Source: Bdellovibrionaceae bacterium UBA6776
GTDB taxonomy: Bacteria > Bdellovibrionota > Bdellovibrionia > Bdellovibrionales > UBA1609
Length of the DNA stretch: 9,012 nucleotides
Assembly: GCA_002453155.1 (NCBI GenBank)
Contig: DKGG01000069.1
Coordinates: 1-9,012, forward strand
Reading direction: 5' to 3'
In this document: positions 1-6,588 of the stretch, one piece after another
Numbering within the stretch: the first letter of the stretch is position 1
How the letters are laid out: every line of letters starts with the position of its first letter
Made by a program: the position numbers and the translations under genes
Notes under the pieces: generated by a model
What the model saw: only the letters and a program-made list of their open reading frames with translations
What the model was told of the DNA's origin: nothing
Databases searched by the model: none

Positions 1-21
1 AGAACCAAGAACCAAGAACCA
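1..21. repeat. Tandem heptamer AGAACCA, three perfect copies
   Basis: Three exact consecutive copies of AGAACCA start at the first base and are followed by a partial copy (AG at 22-23). The array may continue to the left of the window. It lies about 40 bp beyond the rimK stop codon on the downstream side of that operon. No hairpin followed by a T-run is visible here, so I do not call it a terminator. Confidence 0.7.
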
Positions 22-60
22 AGATTACACAGAATCCCTACCGACTCAAAGAAACAAAAA

Positions 61-966
61 TCAACCTTTCCCCTTGGTCTTCGTCTTTCCGTGCTTGGCA
101 TTCTTCTCAATAAAATCCATGACCAAGCCGGCAATGTCTCTGCCCGTCGTCTTCTCAATGCCCTCAAGACCCGGAGAAGAATTCACCTCCAAAACCAACG
201 GGCCTCGTGAAGAACTGACCAAATCCACACCGGCCACATTCAAGCCCATCACTTGAGCCGCGCGCACCGCCGTCTCGCGCTCCTCGGGTGTGATCTTCAC
301 TTTTTCGGCCTTCCCACCCAAGTGTAAATTCGAGCGAAACTCCCCGCTCTTGGCCGTCCTCTTCATGGACGCCACCACTTTTCCACCAATCACAAAACAC
401 CGAAGGTCAGCACCACTGGCTTCGCGCACAAACTCTTGAACCAAAAAGTACGCATCCAAATTTCGAAAGGCATCAATCACCGAGTGGGCCGCACTTTTGG
501 TCTCTGCCAAAACCACGCCCTTTCCTTGAGTTCCTTCCAGCAATTTAATCACCAGCGGCGCACCACCCACCACATCAATCAAGTCATCCGTCATCTGAGT
601 CGAGTGAGCAAATCCCGTCGTCGGTAGCCCCACCCCTTTTCGAGAGAGCAACTGCAAAGCTCGCAACTTGTCCCGCGACCGAGAAATCGCAACCGATTCA
701 TTCACGCAGTAAACTCCCATCATCTCAAACTGGCGAAGCACCGCAGTCGCATAAAACGTGACCGACGCCCCAATGCGCGGAATCACCGCATCCACGCCTT
801 CAATTCTTTTTTTACGGAAAAACACCGCCGGTTTTTTCGACGTGATATCCATGTAACAAAGAAGCGGATCCACCACTTCCACTTCGTGGCCCCTCTTCTC
901 CCCCGCTGCAATCAAACTTTGTGTGGAGTAGAGTTTACTGTTTCGAGACAAAATCAAAATCTTCAT
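61..966 (-). CDS. rimK: RimK, ATP-grasp ribosomal protein S6 alpha-L-glutamate ligase
   Basis: RimK is a cytoplasmic ATP-grasp ligase that adds glutamate residues to the C-terminus of ribosomal protein S6. The 301-residue product matches the length of E. coli RimK (about 300) and is recognisable along its whole length. The N-terminal domain has MKILILSRNSKLYS at 1-14 and AVIPRIG at 60-66. The ATP-grasp core follows: VIKLLEGTQGKGV (139-151) with the nucleotide-binding lysine and glycine loop, QEF (177-179), ADLRCFV (186-192), GEFRSNLHLGG (208-218), and the Mg-binding VDLV...LEVNSSPGLEGIE (247-271) with D248, E260 and N262. The extreme C-terminus (KHGKTKTKGKG) is basic and looks lineage-specific. 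The ATG overlaps the upstream rimB stop as ATGA, so translation is probably coupled; a GGAAAG sequence lies 8 nt before it. Family assignment is very secure; the exact substrate is inferred from the family. Confidence 0.96.
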   Translation of the reverse strand: MKILILSRNSKLYSTQSLIAAGEKRGHEVEVVDPLLCYMDITSKKPAVFFRKKRIEGVDAVIPRIGASVTFYATAVLRQFEMMGVYCVNESVAISRSRDKLRALQLLSRKGVGLPTTGFAHSTQMTDDLIDVVGGAPLVIKLLEGTQGKGVVLAETKSAAHSVIDAFRNLDAYFLVQEFVREASGADLRCFVIGGKVVASMKRTAKSGEFRSNLHLGGKAEKVKITPEERETAVRAAQVMGLNVAGVDLVSSSRGPLVLEVNSSPGLEGIEKTTGRDIAGLVMDFIEKNAKHGKTKTKGKG

Positions 967-1397
967 GGTTTTTTCTTTCCGAGCAAAAATTTCTGATCTG
1001 GGTATACGGCAAATCCTTTTAAAGACTCACGTCCCACAAGCATCAAATACTCCATGGGCTGACGGTTGACCAAAGTCACTTCCACCTTTTGCAAATGTTC
1101 GCCCAACTTTAAAGTTGTTCGAATCACCGGACGAATGGTCGCCACTCCAATGGAACTTTTCACAACTTTAGAACCCAGTAAGGGTGCGGTGACTCTCAGA
1201 CCCTTCTTTTTAGTCTTTGATGTAAACACCGTAAAAGAAACCTGACGCCGTCCGTTCTTCAACTTTTTCACGCGAATGTTTTCAGCATGCAAAGCCGAAG
1301 TCTTTGCGCCCGTATCCACTTTTGCCTTGATCGGCTCTCCCGCCAAATCTGGAAGAAAGGCCCATTCCACCCATCCTACTTGGTGATCTTTTTTCAC
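963..1397 (-). CDS. rimB: RimB-like retropepsin-fold (ATP-dependent zinc protease family) protein
   Basis: This 144-residue protein belongs to the RimK/LysX-associated putative ATP-dependent zinc protease family (Zn_protease, formerly DUF785), which has a retropepsin-like fold. The diagnostic motif is VDTGAKTSALHA at 27-38, with the presumed catalytic Asp28, as in aspartic proteases. The C-terminal family block MLVGRESLKGF (119-129) is followed by YPDQKFLLGK. In Pseudomonas, RimB is encoded beside rimK and takes part in S6 modification. Here its stop overlaps the rimK start by ATGA, which strongly suggests the same partnership. The start is GTG, supported by AAGGAG six bases upstream; an ATG just upstream is in another frame and stops after one further codon. 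No signal peptide is visible, so it is probably cytoplasmic. Whether it cleaves poly-glutamate tails or another target cannot be seen here. Confidence 0.88.
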   Translation of the reverse strand: MKKDHQVGWVEWAFLPDLAGEPIKAKVDTGAKTSALHAENIRVKKLKNGRRQVSFTVFTSKTKKKGLRVTAPLLGSKVVKSSIGVATIRPVIRTTLKLGEHLQKVEVTLVNRQPMEYLMLVGRESLKGFAVYPDQKFLLGKKKP

Positions 1398-1403
1398 AGC
1401 ATG

Positions 1404-1409
1404 CTCCTT
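1404..1409 (-). promoter_or_regulatory. Shine-Dalgarno of rimB deciding a GTG start
   Basis: Read on the minus strand this is AAGGAG, six bases before the GTG at 1397-1395. It lies in the 15-bp gap after the permease stop codon (1413-1415), so ribosomes finishing the permease are well placed to reinitiate on rimB. Confidence 0.75.
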
Positions 1410-1412
1410 CTA

Positions 1413-4400
1413 TCAACTCACTAAGGCTTCACGGAACTCATCCTCATGACGAGTCTTCGATGCAATCAACGAATACAAACAGGGCACCACAAATAGAGTG
1501 AAAAAAGTAGAGACAAAAACACCACCCACGACCACCACAGAAAGTGGAATGCGCGTCTCCGCTCCAGGACCAAAGTTCAGCGCCCCGGGAATGGCCGCTG
1601 CGATGGTTGAAAAGGAAGTCATTAAAATCGGACGCAGTCGTAAGGGGCAAGCCTCAATCAACGCTTCGTTGATTCCCATTCCTTCATTTCGCATTTGGTT
1701 GGAAAAATCCACCAACAAAATGGAGTTCTTTTTGACGATGCCGATAAGTAAGATCACGCCGATAAAAGAGTAAACGTTGAACGACTGCGAAAACACAAGC
1801 AAACCAATAAAGGCTCCGGAAAATGCAAACGGAAGTGCCGACAACACAATCAAGGGATCTCTAAAGCTGTTGAACTGAGAACCCAAAACCATATAAGAAA
1901 CCAAAATTCCAAGAATCATTGCCACCAACAGCCCAATGAAAGATTCCTTAAAGGTCTCTGCACTTCCTGCGTCCACCACATAGTAGCCCTTGGGCAACAC
2001 TGATGCGGCCAACACTTTGGCATCTTCTAAAGCTTTGGCCTGATCAATGCCTTCGGCAGGGTTGGCATTGATGGAAACCGCACGCACCCGATCTTCTCGA
2101 GTGATGCTGGGAGCGGTGTTTCGTGTTTCAATGCGCACCACTTGAGAAATGGGCACAAGTTCTCCGCGGTTGTTTCGAATCAAAATCTTTTTGATCTGAT
2201 CCAAACTGCGGCGGTCCTTTTCTTGAAGTTGAACCAACACATTGAACCGTTGTCCCCCCTTCGAGTAAAGGCCCGCAGAAGCTCCTCCCACCATGTACTG
2301 AATGGTTTGAGAAATGCCTGAAATTTCCACCCCTAAGTTTTTGGCCGCCTGTCGGTTGGGAACAATGTGGATCTCGTTCACACCTTCCACATCACCCATA
2401 TTCACATCCACAAATCGGGGATCCTTGGTAAAGGCTTCCTCAAGCTTTTTGGTCGAGTCGACCAGTGTTTCCCACTCCGGTCCCCGCACCGACAACTCCA
2501 CCCCGTAACCGCGACCACGGCCACCAAAAACGCCGCCACCCCCGGTGGGAATAAAGGCACGAATACCCTTTACTTCACCCAATTTTTTTCTCAACGCTTG
2601 AACCACTTCCAGCTGGGAAGGTCGATGCCCCAACTCCGAGTACACCGGGCGATCTCCCGGAGTTTTTAAGGTGATAAACATCATGGCTTGGGAACTTTGC
2701 CCCCCAGAAAATCCACCGATGGCTGTAAAGTAACGAAGTACGGCGGGTTCATTCATCACCAGCTTTTCCACTTCTCTCATTTTTTGATCGGTAAATTCCA
2801 ATGAAGACTTGGTGTCCGTCTTTAGCGAAATAAAAAGTGAGGAAGAGTCCTGATAGGGAACAAACTCTTTTTTAAGTTTTGGAAAGATCAAAAGCGAGGC
2901 ACCAAAAAGCACCACGGACACCACCAAAGTTAAAACTCGATGATTTAAAACCTTAGGAAGAGCGCGCGAATAGGCATTGGTCACTCCGGTCAAAACACTC
3001 TCAATCCACAATCCCACTCGAGTGGTGTGCTTTCCTTCATCCAGCATCCTCGAGCAGCGCATGGGCGCCAAAGTCAATGCTTCAAAAGACGAAAGCGCTA
3101 CGGCCACACACAGGGTCACTGCAAACTGAAAGAAAAACCGACCAATGATTCCATCCAAAAACGCCACCGGTAGAAAAATGGAAATCAATGCCACGGTGGT
3201 GGCAATCACCGCGAAAGAAATTTCTTTGGTTCCATCCAAAGCGGCTTTGATGCGGTTCTTTCCCATTTGTCGGTGGCGCATGATGTTTTCAAGCACAATG
3301 ATCGCATCATCCACCACGATCCCAATGGCCAAACTCAAACCCAACAAAGAAAAGGTGTTCAACGTAAACCCAAGGAAATACATCACCAAAAAAGTTCCCA
3401 CAATAGAGGTGGGAATGGCCAAAATCACATTGATGGTGGAGGCAAAACTTCCAAGGAACACCCAACACACAATCGAAGTTAAAATCGCCGCCAAAAAGAT
3501 GGTGAACACCAATTCACTGACCGTATCTTCGATAAAAGGGGTCGAATCATAATTCACCGCCATGGTGACCCCTTTGGGAAGCTGATCCTTAATTTGATCC
3601 ATGCGCTCTTTCACCGCACGTCCCACATCCACAGCGTTTGCGCCCCGTTGCTTTCGAATTCCAAGTCCCACGGAAGCCTCGCCTTGAACCCGCGAAAGCC
3701 TTCTTACATCTTCAAGCCCTTCATACACATTGGCCACTTGAGAAATGGGAATGGGATTGTAGTTCACACCACCACCCCGCTTCTTAATCATGACATTTTT
3801 AAATTCATCCACCGAAGTGGCCTCACCCATCACGCGGATGGGGCGTTCCTCTGTGGGGGATTCAATGCGGCCGGCAGGGTCTTCTCGGTGTTCACTTTGA
3901 ATCGCATTCACAATGTCATTCACCGTCAATTGGTAGCGAACCAAGGCATCGGACTTAAGGTCCACCCGAAGTGCGGGATCCACATATCCACCGAGGAAAA
4001 TCTCCGACACCCCTTGAACGGTTGTAAATTGATCTCGAATTTGTCTTCGGACCATAAACATCAGTTCATCTTTTGACAGAGTTTCTGAGCGAACCGAGAG
4101 CCACATGATGGGTTGATCTTCCACGTTGGACTTCGTCACAATGGGCGGCTCTAAATCTTCGGGAAGTTGTCTTTGGGCGCGCGCAATGGCCGACTGCACT
4201 TCCTGCACGGCCACATCAATGTTCACACTTAAATTGAATTCTGCAGAAACACTTCCTGATCCATTTCGCGCCGTAGAGGAAATGTTCTCAATCCCAGCCA
4301 CCGAAACAATGGCCGCTTCGATGGGATCGATCACATCTTTTTCCATCACTTCTGGAGCCGCACCGGGGTAACTCAAGCGAATGGAAACCGAGGGAAAATC

Positions 4401-4520
4401 CACATCGGGGTATTGGCTCACCCCCATTTTGTAATAGCCCAGTCCTCCAAAGAGCAAAAGGGCACCCATAATCATCCAAGCGAAAACCGGATTTCGAATT
4501 GAAACTTCTGAAATTTTCAA
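1413..4520 (-). CDS. HAE1-family RND efflux transporter permease (AcrB/MexB-like inner-membrane pump)
   Basis: This is the proton-driven inner-membrane permease of a tripartite drug or amphiphile efflux pump, about 1,035 residues, the normal RND length. The order is typical: a first membrane helix (about 10-30), a large periplasmic domain, helices 2-6 (about 335-490), helix 7 (about 527-547), a second periplasmic domain, and helices 8-12 (about 862-1020). The proton-relay residues are present: GIVVDDAIIVLEN with Asp404-Asp405 in helix 4, and IVKKNSILLVDF with Lys931, equivalent to AcrB Lys940. RLRPILMTS in the last domain is also conserved. A glycine-rich PTGGGGVFGGRGRGYG loop occurs in the second periplasmic domain at about 658-673. 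I chose a TTG start because AAGGAG lies 8 nt before it. A GTG three codons earlier (4529) directly abuts that site. No membrane-fusion or outer-membrane partner is in the window. The substrate is unknown. Confidence 0.93.
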   Translation of the reverse strand: MKISEVSIRNPVFAWMIMGALLLFGGLGYYKMGVSQYPDVDFPSVSIRLSYPGAAPEVMEKDVIDPIEAAIVSVAGIENISSTARNGSGSVSAEFNLSVNIDVAVQEVQSAIARAQRQLPEDLEPPIVTKSNVEDQPIMWLSVRSETLSKDELMFMVRRQIRDQFTTVQGVSEIFLGGYVDPALRVDLKSDALVRYQLTVNDIVNAIQSEHREDPAGRIESPTEERPIRVMGEATSVDEFKNVMIKKRGGGVNYNPIPISQVANVYEGLEDVRRLSRVQGEASVGLGIRKQRGANAVDVGRAVKERMDQIKDQLPKGVTMAVNYDSTPFIEDTVSELVFTIFLAAILTSIVCWVFLGSFASTINVILAIPTSIVGTFLVMYFLGFTLNTFSLLGLSLAIGIVVDDAIIVLENIMRHRQMGKNRIKAALDGTKEISFAVIATTVALISIFLPVAFLDGIIGRFFFQFAVTLCVAVALSSFEALTLAPMRCSRMLDEGKHTTRVGLWIESVLTGVTNAYSRALPKVLNHRVLTLVVSVVLFGASLLIFPKLKKEFVPYQDSSSLFISLKTDTKSSLEFTDQKMREVEKLVMNEPAVLRYFTAIGGFSGGQSSQAMMFITLKTPGDRPVYSELGHRPSQLEVVQALRKKLGEVKGIRAFIPTGGGGVFGGRGRGYGVELSVRGPEWETLVDSTKKLEEAFTKDPRFVDVNMGDVEGVNEIHIVPNRQAAKNLGVEISGISQTIQYMVGGASAGLYSKGGQRFNVLVQLQEKDRRSLDQIKKILIRNNRGELVPISQVVRIETRNTAPSITREDRVRAVSINANPAEGIDQAKALEDAKVLAASVLPKGYYVVDAGSAETFKESFIGLLVAMILGILVSYMVLGSQFNSFRDPLIVLSALPFAFSGAFIGLLVFSQSFNVYSFIGVILLIGIVKKNSILLVDFSNQMRNEGMGINEALIEACPLRLRPILMTSFSTIAAAIPGALNFGPGAETRIPLSVVVVGGVFVSTFFTLFVVPCLYSLIASKTRHEDEFREALVS

Positions 4521-4528
4521 CAGGGACA

Positions 4529-4534
4529 CTCCTT
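4529..4534 (-). promoter_or_regulatory. Shine-Dalgarno of the RND permease, favouring the TTG start
   Basis: On the minus strand this reads AAGGAG. It is eight bases before the TTG at 4520-4518. It overlaps the alternative in-frame GTG at 4529-4527, leaving no usable spacing for that codon. The TTG start also gives an N-terminus (MKISEVSIRNPVF) like that of other RND permeases. Confidence 0.6.
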
Positions 4535-4540
4535 CCGCGA

Positions 4541-4562
4541 GGGGTCACTTGAAACGGACCCC
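4541..4562 (-). promoter_or_regulatory. Perfect hairpin or operator in the leader of the RND permease
   Basis: GGGGTC (4541-4546) and GACCCC (4557-4562) form a perfect 6-bp GC-rich inverted repeat around a 10-base loop. It lies between the lipoprotein stop (4581) and the permease Shine-Dalgarno (4534), only seven bases before the latter. No T-run follows it on the minus strand, so it is not a standard intrinsic terminator. It could be an mRNA hairpin affecting permease translation or an operator; which one is not shown. Confidence 0.4.
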
Positions 4563-4580
4563 AGGGACGCAGAAGAAATC

Positions 4581-5720
4581 TTAAAGGTATTCTTTCAGTT
4601 CATCCAGTTTTTTTCGTTCTTCCTTAGGAAGAGTAAGACCTGCACTTCCGGAAAAGCCCATTTTTAAACTGGATTCGAAGCGGTCATAGCAACGTCTTGC
4701 AATTTTAGATTTGGGAGACCTTTTAATACAGGCTTCATAGTAGGCCTCATGCAATCCATAAGATCCCAAATCATCCAAAACCTCATAGGCACGACCTAAC
4801 AGATAATAAGCCTTCGCTTCTTTGCGAGGATCCTGCTTCTTGAGCAAACTTTCATGCAAAAGGTCTGTGGCCCAAATGTATTCCACATCCCCTGCGTGAT
4901 CGTAAGAAAACTCCTGAAGTTTTAAAGCTTTGGCAATACGGGCCTCGGCCAACTGCACCAAATCTCCTTTTTTCTTGAAATGCGTCCAGCCTTTTAAAGA
5001 ATCGCGCCAAGCCTTCACTTGTTTCTCTAGGTAGGGAGGAAGTTTTTTGTTCTCAAGAACACGGTTCAAATTGTCCAAAGCCACTTGAGGCTTTTCATTG
5101 AGGCGTAAAGACAAAGCCAAATGCTTTCGAAGCAAGCCTTCAAAACGCATGGGCGATTGGTCCACAATCCCTGGGCGAGTGATTTCCTTTTCCACAAAAT
5201 CATAGGCTTCTTTGTATTTGCGAGCTGCAATCATCAGATCCAATTTTTCTTCGCTGTTGATTTCTAGCTGATTGAAATCCGAAAGATCCCACTGCGCTTC
5301 CGAACCAATGGTGGTCAACGAGTGGCAACGAAAACAATGTCCAATGGAAGATTTCATCACGGATCGCGAATACTCTTTATGTCCTGCTTTGAAAGACGAT
5401 GCCGCGCGCGACAAATCACTTTGCAGGTTGTTGAGTGAAAACGAAAGAATGGGATCATCCCCCAAAAACTTCTCTCCCATTTTTTCAGGTACGCGGTGGC
5501 TTTGGGATTTCAAATCATCCAAAGCACGGGAAATCTTTTCTTCATTCTCTTTCGCAGAATAAGATTTTTTATCGTAAAGGAAGGGAATCAAAAGCTTGAT
5601 GTCTTGAGACATGTTTTGCATTTGACCGGACCAGTTGGCCGCATCCACGGGCTTTTGCTTGGACTCACATCCAAGGACCAACCCAAGACCCAAAAGTAAA
5701 ATTCCCCAGTTCTTTTTCAT
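4581..5720 (-). CDS. Lipoprotein with a CxxCH haem site and C-terminal TPR-like helices
   Basis: I do not recognise a named gene. The 379-residue product starts MKKNWGILLLGLGLVLGC, a lipoprotein signal with lipobox LVLGC and lipidated Cys18. Glu at +2 suggests outer-membrane sorting by the usual rule. Residues about 25-140 look helical and end in HCFRCHS, with a single c-type haem site C129-F-R-C132-H133. A haem site at the end of a helical domain resembles class II cytochromes (c' or c-556), though I cannot confirm the fold. Residues about 155-350 are helical and TPR-like, for example KYKEAYDFVEKEI, QVALDNLNRVLEN and AKAYYLLGRAYEVL. This suggests a periplasm-facing haem lipoprotein with a protein-binding tail. 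The internal ATG is chosen because it begins the signal peptide; a TTG 16 codons upstream (5768) would bury it. The ribosome site is weak (GGGGG). Function unknown. Confidence 0.85.
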   Translation of the reverse strand: MKKNWGILLLGLGLVLGCESKQKPVDAANWSGQMQNMSQDIKLLIPFLYDKKSYSAKENEEKISRALDDLKSQSHRVPEKMGEKFLGDDPILSFSLNNLQSDLSRAASSFKAGHKEYSRSVMKSSIGHCFRCHSLTTIGSEAQWDLSDFNQLEINSEEKLDLMIAARKYKEAYDFVEKEITRPGIVDQSPMRFEGLLRKHLALSLRLNEKPQVALDNLNRVLENKKLPPYLEKQVKAWRDSLKGWTHFKKKGDLVQLAEARIAKALKLQEFSYDHAGDVEYIWATDLLHESLLKKQDPRKEAKAYYLLGRAYEVLDDLGSYGLHEAYYEACIKRSPKSKIARRCYDRFESSLKMGFSGSAGLTLPKEERKKLDELKEYL

Positions 5721-5833
5721 ATCGCCCCCACTTTCCTCTTCATTCCAGTGTGAAAGGCTCTGGAGCAATTGTCCTTATGTTTTGCAATGCGCAATTGAAA
5801 TGCGTGAGGAAACAGAGAGGAGTCCGCAGAAAA
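5721..5833. other. Gap between the uridine kinase and lipoprotein genes
   Basis: This 113-bp non-coding stretch has no hairpin with a T-run that would end kinase transcription and no convincing minus-strand promoter. It contains two copies of GCAATTG (5765-5771 and 5791-5797) 26 bp apart, plus TTGCAATGCGCAA between them (5782-5794, overlapping the second copy). These could form a regulator site, but nothing else supports that. Confidence 0.3.
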
Positions 5834-6487
5834 TTAGGGCCGAGACCACTGCTCGAGGGGTGCGCCTTCGCGAATTCCATAAACCACCTCTTCGATGATG
5901 GGCCCAAAGCTTTTCTCTCCCGAGATGATTCGGTTGGCGAATTTTTTGGAGGGCTCCACAAACAGGTCATGCATGGGCTTCACGTGATTCAAGAGCTGCG
6001 ACTTCACTCCTTCAGGGGTGCGCCCCCGCTCTCTCACATCGCGGTACATGCGGCGTTGAAACCGCACTTCTTCGCCGGCATCAATAAAAAAACTAAAATC
6101 CAAAGCGGTGCGGACTTCTTCTTGGGTGTTAATTAAGATTCCGTCCACAATCACCACGGGGCGAGGGTCAAAGTAGGTCACTTCAAGAAGTCTTTTGTGA
6201 GAGGCAAAATCGTAGCGAGGCACATCAATGCTGCGCCCTTCTTTCAAATCCTTCAAATGTCGCGCAAGGAGCGAAAATTCAATGGCATCAGGATGGTCAA
6301 AGTTGACCTTTCCACCGTCGCGGTCAAATTGCTCAGAAAGGTCGCGGTAGTAGCTGTCTTGAGCCAGAGTGGTGCAGAAATCTTCCCCCAAATGGGCTTG
6401 GAGCATGCGGGCAAAAGTGGTTTTCCCAGACCCGCTTCCACCGGCCACACCAATCAGTAAAATCGATGACGGAGAGCTTGGAGTCAT
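5834..6487 (-). CDS. udk: Uridine kinase (P-loop nucleoside kinase)
   Basis: Uridine kinase phosphorylates uridine and cytidine to UMP and CMP in cytoplasmic pyrimidine salvage. The 217-residue protein is close to the usual bacterial length of about 210. Visible motifs are the Walker A loop GVAGGSGSGKTT (13-24), AQDSYYRDL with substrate-binding Asp44 (42-50), NFDHPDAIEFSLL (62-74), PRYDF...H (90-97), VIVDGILI (112-119) and the lid region RDVRERGRTPEGV (149-161), then VEPSKKFANRII. In the Udk homologues I recall, the VDGIL segment reads EGIL; here Asp115 replaces that Glu, a conservative change at an important site. The ATG start has AGGA four bases upstream. A TTG 25 codons earlier would add a poorly matched extension, so I reject it. 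The gene follows prfC by 84 bp. A related P-loop kinase such as phosphoribulokinase is less likely. Confidence 0.9.
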   Translation of the reverse strand: MTPSSPSSILLIGVAGGSGSGKTTFARMLQAHLGEDFCTTLAQDSYYRDLSEQFDRDGGKVNFDHPDAIEFSLLARHLKDLKEGRSIDVPRYDFASHKRLLEVTYFDPRPVVIVDGILINTQEEVRTALDFSFFIDAGEEVRFQRRMYRDVRERGRTPEGVKSQLLNHVKPMHDLFVEPSKKFANRIISGEKSFGPIIEEVVYGIREGAPLEQWSRP

Positions 6488-6560
6488 AGTTTCCTGCTTA
6501 AATTGTCGTTTTTGAACAGCACCTTGGTTAGAAGTGGTAACAACTTCAAAGGTCGATTTC

Positions 6561-6588
6561 AACCGGAAAGCCTATCCAGAACCGGAAA
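6561..6588. repeat. Nine-base direct repeat straddling the prfC stop codon
   Basis: AACCGGAAA occurs at 6561-6569 and again at 6580-6588, 19 bp apart. One copy is in the intergenic gap and the other within the last prfC codons, with the TAG stop (6572-6574) between them. It may be chance or a small duplication. Confidence 0.4.

Noticed and set aside
3594..4076. Plus-strand 160-codon frame opposite the RND permease
   Set aside because: It is a shadow of a well-conserved transporter gene with no recognisable product.
4541..4562. Intrinsic terminator after the lipoprotein gene
   Set aside because: The stem is good but the minus-strand sequence after it is TCGCGGAAGG, with no T-run.
5721..5768. 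Longer lipoprotein start at the TTG of 5768
   Set aside because: It would put 16 mostly polar residues before a textbook lipoprotein signal peptide beginning at the ATG of 5720.
5750..6136. Plus-strand 128-codon frame opposite the uridine kinase
   Set aside because: It is antisense to conserved kinase motifs and shows no family signature.
6488..6562. Longer uridine kinase start at the TTG of 6562
   Set aside because: The extra 25 residues are not typical of the family, whereas the ATG at 6487 has AGGA upstream and places the Walker A loop at the usual position.
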